20,022 nucleotides of DNA from Ignatzschineria sp. (GTDB taxonomy: Bacteria; Pseudomonadota; Gammaproteobacteria; Cardiobacteriales; Wohlfahrtiimonadaceae): the NCBI GenBank assembly GCA_030151245.1, contig JASLEF010000180.1:1-20022 (forward strand), given 5' to 3'. Both the position numbers and the translations under genes were made by a program. This document shows, in pieces, positions 14,460 through 20,022 of this stretch (positions are counted from its first letter, which is position 1; the number at the start of each line of letters is the position of its first letter). The notes under the pieces are model-generated. The model was not told the origin of the DNA, did not search any database, and saw nothing but the letters and a program-made list of their open reading frames with translations.

Positions 14460-15644
14460 ATGAAAAATATTATGTTTAAAAAGCTTTTCACAATCTGTGC
14501 GGTAGCAGTGACCTCTGTTTCACTCTCATTTGCACAAACCTCCAATTCAACGCTTCAGTTGCCTGAATATGCCGTAAAATCCTGGATTATTATGGATTAT
14601 GAGACAGGTGCAATCTTGGCAGAAGAAAATAGCAAGGTACTTCTTGAGCCTGCAAGTATCACGAAAGTGATGACTGATTACGTGGTGGCCGATGCCCTTA
14701 ACAAAGGCACAATTCACTCTAGTGATAAAGTTTTAGTCTCTTCAAAAGCAAGAAGCATGGGTGGTTCTCGCATGTTTTTAGAAGAAGGGACCCTTGTCTC
14801 TGTGAATGATTTATTGCAAGGACTCATTATTCAGTCTGGTAATGATGCAGCAGTAGCACTCGCAGAACACCTCACATTTTCAGAAGAATCCTTTGCTGCC
14901 AAAATGAATGATGCAGCAGCGGAATTAGGCATGAAAGATAGTCACTTTAAAAATGCCAGTGGTCTTCCTGATCCTGAGCATGTCACTACAGCCTATGATT
15001 TAGCAATATTATCACGGGCTCTGATAAAAAACTTCCCAGAACACTATAAGTTCTATTCTCAAAAGAGCTTTACATGGAATAACATCAAACAAAATAACCG
15101 CAACACCCTACTTTGGGAAGATGCCTCTGTTGATGGTATTAAAACAGGACACACCGATCGAGCAGGTTATAACCTCGCCTCAAGCGCAGAACGTAACGGC
15201 TTTCGTATTATTGTTGTTGTAATGGGAGCAAATAGCGAAGCCTATCGTCAACGCGTATCTCGCGAGTTGATTAATTTTGCTTTCCAAAATTTTGATCGCA
15301 AAAAAATCTACGATGCCAATGAAGTGATTGCTCGCGCTAATATCCTACATGGTATTGATAAAACTGTTCCTGTTGGCGTTAGTGAAAGTATTACTGCAAC
15401 ACTTCCCCGCGTTCAATATGACAATCTCAAAGCACAAATCCAAGTTAATAGTGGTTTAGAAGCTCCTGTACAAAAGGGAGAGCAAGTCGGTAACCTAGAG
15501 TTTTATATCGACAATCATCTACTTTACAGCTTCCCCGTTGTCGCTTTGAAAGATGTTGAGAAAACCGGAGTTTTCCAACGCCTTTGGGAGAGTTTTCTAG
15601 GCAAACTTAACAATAAAATCAATAAGTTTAAAGAAGCGCTTTAA
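14460..15644 (+). CDS. dacA: D-alanyl-D-alanine carboxypeptidase (PBP5/6 type)
   Basis: Low-molecular-weight penicillin-binding protein that removes the last D-Ala from pentapeptides in the periplasm. 394 aa. A signal peptide ends near SLSFA-QTS (about residue 25). Active-site motifs are Ser66-x-x-Lys69 (ASITK), SGN (126-128) and KTG (228-230, in DGIKTGHT). A C-terminal beta domain (about 284-370) and an amphipathic tail (VFQRLWESFLGKL, 371-383) that anchors PBP5 to the membrane follow. It starts two bases after the rlpA stop. Met5 (ATG at 14472) is a possible alternative start; neither has a strong ribosome site. The rlpA-dacA pairing is classic; ybeD and lipB, which follow in E. coli, are absent here. 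Confidence 0.96.
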   Translation: MKNIMFKKLFTICAVAVTSVSLSFAQTSNSTLQLPEYAVKSWIIMDYETGAILAEENSKVLLEPASITKVMTDYVVADALNKGTIHSSDKVLVSSKARSMGGSRMFLEEGTLVSVNDLLQGLIIQSGNDAAVALAEHLTFSEESFAAKMNDAAAELGMKDSHFKNASGLPDPEHVTTAYDLAILSRALIKNFPEHYKFYSQKSFTWNNIKQNNRNTLLWEDASVDGIKTGHTDRAGYNLASSAERNGFRIIVVVMGANSEAYRQRVSRELINFAFQNFDRKKIYDANEVIARANILHGIDKTVPVGVSESITATLPRVQYDNLKAQIQVNSGLEAPVQKGEQVGNLEFYIDNHLLYSFPVVALKDVEKTGVFQRLWESFLGKLNNKINKFKEAL

Positions 15645-15655
15645 ATTTAGGCAAC

Positions 15656-15690
15656 TTTTTGTAGTATTTTTGTAGTTTATTCGTTATCAT
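15656..15690 (+). promoter_or_regulatory. Phased direct repeats and possible promoter before pckA
   Basis: TTTTTGTAGT occurs twice (15656-15665 and 15667-15676), 11 bp apart, and a weaker third unit TCGTTATCAT follows in the same phase (from 15681). The last holds TATCAT (15685-15690), a possible -10; TTGTAG (15659-15664) would be a -35 only at a long 20-base spacing. Repeats phased by one helix turn suggest a regulator-binding site, in style like ArcA sites. The rest of 15645-15749 is leader with a ribosome site GGAAACGAGAG before the ATG. Confidence 0.35.
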
Positions 15691-15749
15691 ACTTCCCACG
15701 TAAACAGTGTGTGTTTATTTTTTGATTAAATTTTTAGGAAACGAGAGAC

Positions 15750-17360
15750 ATGTCACAACAGATTATTGATGATCTTAAAGCACAAGGTATCACCGCAACA
15801 GAAATCTTATATAACCCAAGCTATGATGTTCTTTTTGAAGAAGAGACAAAACCAGGCCTCGAAGGTTTTGACAAGGGTACAGTTACAACTCTTGGCGCTG
15901 TAGGCGTAGATACTGGAATCTATACAGGTCGTTCTCCTAAAGATAAATACATCGTTCGCGACGAAACCACAAAAGATACAGTATGGTGGGCGGATTCAGG
16001 TAAAGGTAAAAACGATAATAAAGCCATCACACAAGAAGTGTGGACTGAACTTAAAGACCTCGTTTTAACACAATTATCAAACAAACGTCTTTTCGTGATC
16101 GACGGTTTCTGTGGGGCTAACGCTGAAACTCGTTTAGCGGTTCGTTTCGTTACAGAAGTTGCATGGCAAGCACACTTTGTTAAAAATATGTTTATTCGCC
16201 CAACAGAAGAAGAGCTTAAAAACTTCAAGCCAGACTTCACTGTATTAAATGGTGCGAAAACATCTAACAAAAACTACAAAGAGATGGGTTTAAACTCAGA
16301 AACTTTCGTAGCATTCAACTTAACTGAAAACATGCAGTTAATCGGTGGTACATGGTACGGCGGTGAGATGAAGAAAGGTCTCTTCTCCGTTATGAACTAT
16401 CTCTTACCACTTAAAGGCATTGCATCAATGCACTGCTCTGCAAACGTCGGTAAAGATGGCGAAACAGCAATTTTCTTTGGTCTCTCAGGAACAGGTAAAA
16501 CGACTCTTTCAACAGATCCAAATCGCCAGTTAATCGGTGATGATGAGCACGGTTGGGATGATGATGGCGTCTTCAACTTCGAAGGCGGTTGCTATGCAAA
16601 AACAATCAACCTTTCACAAGAACAAGAGCCAGAAATCTACGGCGCAATCCGTCGTGATGCACTTCTTGAAAACGTGGTTATCAAAGAAGATGGTACCGTT
16701 GACTTTAATGATGGTTCAAAAACTGAAAACACACGTGTTTCATACCCAATCTACCATATCGATAACATCGTAGAGCCTATCTCTAAAGCAGGTCCTGCGA
16801 AAAAAGTGATCTTCTTAACAGCTGATGCATTCGGTGTTATTCCTCCTGTGTCTAAATTGACACCAGAGCAGATGCAATACTACTTCCTCTCAGGTTTCAC
16901 ATCGAAACTTGCAGGTACTGAGCGTGGTATTACTGAACCTACACCAACATTCTCAGCATGTTTCGGCGCAGCATTCTTGCTTCTCCACCCAACACAATAT
17001 GCTGAAGTACTTGTTAAGCGCATGCAAGAGTCAGGTGCAACAGCATACCTTGTCAACACAGGCTGGAACGGTACAGGTAAACGTATCTCATTAAAAGATA
17101 CGCGTAACATCATCAACGCAATTTTAAGCGGTGATATCGATAAAGAAGAGACAGAAATTGTTCCAATCTTCAATCTTGAAGTGCCAAAAGCAATCGCAAA
17201 CGTTGATGGTTCAATCTTAGACCCACGCTCAACTTATGCTGATGCTGCTGAGTGGACAGAGAAAGCAGAGAAACTTGCTGACCTCTTCAATGATAACTTC
17301 GATAAATACACAGACACTGAATTAGGTGCTGAACTTGCAAAAGTTGGTCCTAAGAAGTAA
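15750..17360 (+). CDS. pckA: Phosphoenolpyruvate carboxykinase (ATP)
   Basis: Cytosolic enzyme converting oxaloacetate and ATP to phosphoenolpyruvate and CO2, the entry to gluconeogenesis (or, in some CO2-fixing gammaproteobacteria, run in reverse). 536 aa, close to E. coli PckA (540). Motifs: RSPKDKY (61-67) for substrate, GGTWYGGEMKKG (199-210) and HCSAN (228-232) around the metal site, the P-loop GLSGTGKTT (244-252), and IGDDEHGW (262-269). Codon use is strongly biased and uniform, more so than in neighbouring genes, which suggests high expression. It has its own leader and a strong terminator, so it is monocistronic and not part of the wall operon. Confidence 0.98.
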   Translation: MSQQIIDDLKAQGITATEILYNPSYDVLFEEETKPGLEGFDKGTVTTLGAVGVDTGIYTGRSPKDKYIVRDETTKDTVWWADSGKGKNDNKAITQEVWTELKDLVLTQLSNKRLFVIDGFCGANAETRLAVRFVTEVAWQAHFVKNMFIRPTEEELKNFKPDFTVLNGAKTSNKNYKEMGLNSETFVAFNLTENMQLIGGTWYGGEMKKGLFSVMNYLLPLKGIASMHCSANVGKDGETAIFFGLSGTGKTTLSTDPNRQLIGDDEHGWDDDGVFNFEGGCYAKTINLSQEQEPEIYGAIRRDALLENVVIKEDGTVDFNDGSKTENTRVSYPIYHIDNIVEPISKAGPAKKVIFLTADAFGVIPPVSKLTPEQMQYYFLSGFTSKLAGTERGITEPTPTFSACFGAAFLLLHPTQYAEVLVKRMQESGATAYLVNTGWNGTGKRISLKDTRNIINAILSGDIDKEETEIVPIFNLEVPKAIANVDGSILDPRSTYADAAEWTEKAEKLADLFNDNFDKYTDTELGAELAKVGPKK

Positions 17361-17417
17361 CCCAATCAGGGTTCTAGCGAGATCTAGAAACTGATTTTGA
17401 AGTAAGTAATGATTAAA

Positions 17418-17449
17418 AGCCCGAGAGTTTACCTCCGGGCTCTTTTTTT
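17418..17449 (+). terminator. Intrinsic terminator of pckA
   Basis: Stem AGCCCG (17418-17423) with CGGGCT (17436-17441), continued by GAG (17425-17427) with CTC (17433-17435) across one bulged A, loop TTTAC, then seven T (17443-17449). TTTT follows on the opposite strand too, so it may also stop the convergent DJ-1-family transcript. Confidence 0.92.
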
Positions 17450-17520
17450 GTCATCATATTGCTTTAAAGTCCCTTACAACAGATCATTGAATCGCTGATA
17501 TAGGTTCAGTAATAGGCTTC

Positions 17521-18108
17521 TTATTCTGGTAATATTACTTTCACTCCTAACTGATCTATAAATGCGGCAAGCCATGCAGGATGTGCGGGCCATGCCGGCG
17601 CAGTAATAATATGTCCCGAGATCTTGACTCCATCAATGGAGACTTCAGCATACTGTGCGCCTGCTAATGTTACTTCAGGACGACACGCAGGATAAGCACT
17701 CACCTGATGACCTTCAAGAATACCACTAGCAGCCAAAATCTGTGGACCATGGCACACCGCTGCAATCGGTTTTTTCGCCTGATCAAACTCCCGAACAATC
17801 TCTAGAACTCTCTCATTCAAACGTAGATATTCCGGCGCTCTGCCACCAGGGATCACTAACCCCACATACTCATCAACATTCACTTCCTCAAAATTATAAG
17901 TTAAGGCAAAATGATGCCCCGGCTTTTCACTATAAGTTTGAGCACCTTCAAAGTCATGGATTGCCGTCAATACGGTCTCCCCTGCCTTTTTCTCCGGACA
18001 AACAGCATCTACTTCAAATCCCAACATTTTCAAGGATTGAAAAGGTACCATAATCTCGTAATCCTCAACATAGTCCCCTGCTAATAATAAAATCTTTTTA
18101 ACTCCCAT
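17521..18108 (-). CDS. DJ-1/PfpI family protein
   Basis: Member of the DJ-1/PfpI superfamily (class I glutamine amidotransferase-like fold). Relatives are described as proteases, deglycases, glyoxalases or chaperones, so the reaction is not set by sequence alone. 195 aa. The nucleophile elbow AVCHGP (117-122) places Cys119 followed by His120, with acidic residues in DYVEDYE (12-18) as candidates for the conserved Glu, and GGRAPEYLR (88-96) as seen in the PfpI/YhbO branch. No signal peptide. A GGAGAGG site before the ATG supports the start. It converges on pckA and stands alone, with 509 bp before the next gene; the upstream DNA holds palindromes that may be operators. A stress-related role is inference. 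Confidence 0.88.
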   Translation of the reverse strand: MGVKKILLLAGDYVEDYEIMVPFQSLKMLGFEVDAVCPEKKAGETVLTAIHDFEGAQTYSEKPGHHFALTYNFEEVNVDEYVGLVIPGGRAPEYLRLNERVLEIVREFDQAKKPIAAVCHGPQILAASGILEGHQVSAYPACRPEVTLAGAQYAEVSIDGVKISGHIITAPAWPAHPAWLAAFIDQLGVKVILPE

Positions 18109-18617
18109 CTCGCCTCTCCTTATACTCTATGGTTTTTCATTCAAGCATCATCAATTAATATGATCCATGATGACATTGTCACCTTTTTAACATAGCAAAG
18201 AGATATCTCAGCGTCATGATATATCATCAATTTAACAAAACTTTTTAAGACTTCCCGCCATTCCTTCAAGGAAAAGTAGGTAAAAAACTTTAGAATCCTA
18301 TTGCCTTTAATTCACAATAAAAATTCCCTCTTGGAGCTCTTACTCAATTTAGCGTTTTTAAAGATTGATTTTCTAAGGGCTTAATCTTAATCGAATAGGG
18401 GATACAGCTCTCTTACTTAAGAAAGAACTGATACTCTAAGAATCGTCAAAACAAAGATGCTTCCCATGTTTGATCATGATCTGTTTTGAATGCCCCTAAA
18501 CCTCCTTTTAAAGCTTAAATTAAAAACCTCGCACAAACTTATAGGATTTATGCGAGGTCAATCGAGAGCTATTAATGATTTTTTTGCCTCTCGTTTCTTT
18601 CTCTTATCGTTTATGAC
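18109..18617. other. Intergenic region with palindromes upstream of the DJ-1-family gene
   Basis: 509 bp without a recognisable gene. Near the DJ-1-family start lie three perfect palindromes: TGACATTGTCA (18171-18181), GAGATATCTC (18200-18209) and ATGATATATCAT (18216-18227). On the minus strand GTGACA followed by TATTAA at 16 bases is a possible promoter overlapping the first palindrome. GATCATGATC is at 18472-18481. The MFS terminator lies at 18522-18558. The middle part (about 18240-18460) shows nothing I can name. Confidence 0.4.
18522..18558 (-). terminator. Intrinsic terminator of the MFS gene
   Basis: An 8-bp perfect stem ACCTCGCA (18526-18533) and TGCGAGGT (18551-18558) with a 17-base loop; on the minus strand the stem runs into TTTTTAATTT. 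It lies 60 bases past the transporter stop. Confidence 0.8.
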
Positions 18618-20012
18618 TTATTGCTTATCACCTTTTTCGATAATCAAACTTTTTCTAAAGGCTTTACATCCAGTAAGTAATATAGCAATCGTTAGTCCAC
18701 CAGCAATCAAATTCATGATAGAGATAGATTGACCGACTAAGAGTGGAGAACCTAATATTTTGTCCGTAATTAATGCTACGGCACTTGTTCCAAGCCCTAA
18801 GCCGACAAGGTTAGATACCAGTAAAAATAATGCTGTAACTTGTGCTCGTAACTGATTCGGCGCTAATACCTGAATAGCGGCAGCGGAAGTGACTAAAGGG
18901 AATGATGCAAAGAACATCGCAATGGTTAAGATCGTTAGAGATAACCATAAACTATCTACCATAGTGAATAATACTGCAGGGATAACCAGCCCTACCGCAC
19001 CAATCACTCCTGCTCGCATCGCGGCATCAGTATAGCCTTTGCCATTCAGCCAATCTACTAACCAGCCTCCAAAAAAGACTCCAGCTGTATTTGATAGCAA
19101 CAAAATAATTCCAAGATAATAGCCCGTTTCACTTGGTGTTAATCCAAAATGTCTCATATAAAAGGCAGGAGACCACCCCATAAGACTATAAAGCACCATG
19201 GCATAAAAAGAGAATCCAATAAAATGATGGGAAATAGTCTTTTTGTGCGTATAGATAAAACTTAACGTATCTTTAAAGGTGGATTTAACCACAGCCCCAT
19301 CACTATCAAGCTTTAATCCTTTTCTTTTAGGATCTTTAATTGTTAAGTACATTAATAAAGCCAGAAATACTCCCGGCAAGCCCACCAAAATAAAGGTCAT
19401 TTGCCAAGGTCTTAATTCTCCCAATACAGGAATAATAATAGTATCCAGCTCTTTTACAAGGCTAATAACATATCCCCCAATTAAGAAAGCAACACCGCCA
19501 CCAATAAATGCGCCTAAAGAGTAGATTCCTACAGCTCTCCCGAGCTTTTTCTTAGGGAACATATCTGCTGACATTGAGTAAAATGCCGGCGATAACGCGG
19601 CCTCTCCGACGCCAACACCCATTCTCGATAAAAATAATTGGAAGAAGTTTTTACTCATCCCACAAGCCATTGTTGCAACACTCCAAAACACAACGCCAAT
19701 CGCCATGATTTTAGAACGAGAGTGCCTATCTGCCAATATGGCAATAGGTGCTCCCATAAAGGCATAAAAGAGTGAAAATGCGAGTCCGCTTAACAAACTA
19801 AATTGTGTATCACTCAATGCTAAGTCCTGCTTAATGGGCTCAATCATTAGAGATATGATCTGCCGGTCTACAAATGACAATATATAGGCCAACATACAGA
19901 TAAAAACAACATACCATTCATAGGTATACCGCTTTTCTCCAATTGTTTTAACATGTAATAATTCAGGGGTTATATCCCCTATCTCCGGCATAGCTGCTGT
20001 TCTGTTACTCAT
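18618..20012 (-). CDS. MFS transporter, spinster-like
   Basis: Twelve-helix major facilitator superfamily transporter of the inner membrane. 464 aa with a cytosolic N-terminus of about 30 residues. Helix 1 ends in FVDRQIISLMIEPIK (47-61) followed by LSDTQFSLLSG (66-76), a pattern typical of the spinster-like group; MFS motif A is GAPIAILADRHSRSK (87-101), and SRMGVGVGEAALSPA (119-133) in helix 4 fits the family. The central loop (about 225-250) is charged. The substrate cannot be read from sequence; relatives are proposed to move organic acids, sugars or lipids. No ribosome site is seen in the ten bases available before the ATG; Met8 is an alternative. Upstream neighbours are outside the window. 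It is transcribed alone here, with its own terminator. Confidence 0.88.
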   Translation of the reverse strand: MSNRTAAMPEIGDITPELLHVKTIGEKRYTYEWYVVFICMLAYILSFVDRQIISLMIEPIKQDLALSDTQFSLLSGLAFSLFYAFMGAPIAILADRHSRSKIMAIGVVFWSVATMACGMSKNFFQLFLSRMGVGVGEAALSPAFYSMSADMFPKKKLGRAVGIYSLGAFIGGGVAFLIGGYVISLVKELDTIIIPVLGELRPWQMTFILVGLPGVFLALLMYLTIKDPKRKGLKLDSDGAVVKSTFKDTLSFIYTHKKTISHHFIGFSFYAMVLYSLMGWSPAFYMRHFGLTPSETGYYLGIILLLSNTAGVFFGGWLVDWLNGKGYTDAAMRAGVIGAVGLVIPAVLFTMVDSLWLSLTILTIAMFFASFPLVTSAAAIQVLAPNQLRAQVTALFLLVSNLVGLGLGTSAVALITDKILGSPLLVGQSISIMNLIAGGLTIAILLTGCKAFRKSLIIEKGDKQ

Positions 20013-20022
20013 AGATTGTTAT

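Noticed and set aside
15627..15645. TTTAAAG/CTTTAAA inverted repeat at the dacA end as a terminator
   Set aside because: Stem is mostly A/T and no T run follows directly.
15920..16270. 116-codon minus-strand ORF inside pckA
   Set aside because: It lies wholly antisense to the strongly conserved pckA, whose biased codon use creates long open antisense frames. No ribosome site or family motif is seen.
1..20022. CRISPR arrays, insertion sequences, toxin-antitoxin or defence genes
   Set aside because: No regularly spaced repeats, terminal inverted repeats with transposase, or recognisable defence proteins were found on reading the window.

Overview
The window reads as ordinary chromosomal DNA of an AT-rich gammaproteobacterium. 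The clues are a ZapD homologue, the pilC-pilD-coaE-zapD gene order, tpiA-secG-tRNA-Leu(GAG), a complete mreBCD-mrdA-rodA elongasome operon and an ATP-type PEP carboxykinase. A low-GC lineage such as Cardiobacteriales (Ignatzschineria/Wohlfahrtiimonas type) would fit, but that is a weak guess made without database comparison.

Layout. 1-4452 (minus strand): type IV pilus genes pilC and pilD, then coaE (last step of CoA synthesis) and zapD (FtsZ bundling), followed by the fatty-acid genes fabG and acpP; acpP is cut by the window edge. CoaE and AcpP are linked through CoA, the donor of the AcpP phosphopantetheine arm. 4453-5460: a non-coding-looking stretch with two identical tRNA-Leu(GAG) genes, each with its own copy of the same terminator, 577 bp apart; the DNA between them has an extreme strand bias in C over G. 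5461-6542 (minus): secG and tpiA, with tRNA copy 2 directly behind secG. 6543-6707: back-to-back promoters for tpiA and mreB. 6708-15644 (plus): one tightly packed eight-gene cell-wall operon, mreB-mreC-mreD-mrdA-rodA-mltB-rlpA-dacA. MreBCD organise the elongation machinery, RodA polymerises glycan, PBP2 crosslinks it, MltB and RlpA are glycan-processing lipoproteins and DacA trims pentapeptides. 15645-17450: pckA with its own leader and a strong terminator. 17521-20012 (minus): a DJ-1/PfpI-family protein and an MFS transporter, separated by a 509 bp gap with a terminator and several palindromes.

No phage, IS element, CRISPR array or defence system is visible, and I did not find a clearly new biological system. 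The points most worth a second look are: RlpA has Ala where the family has its conserved (reported catalytic) Glu; PilD lacks the tetracysteine/methyltransferase-type N-terminal loop; the tRNA-Leu duplication encloses a G-depleted spacer with a possible 42-codon ORF; and three 11-bp-phased repeats lie upstream of pckA.
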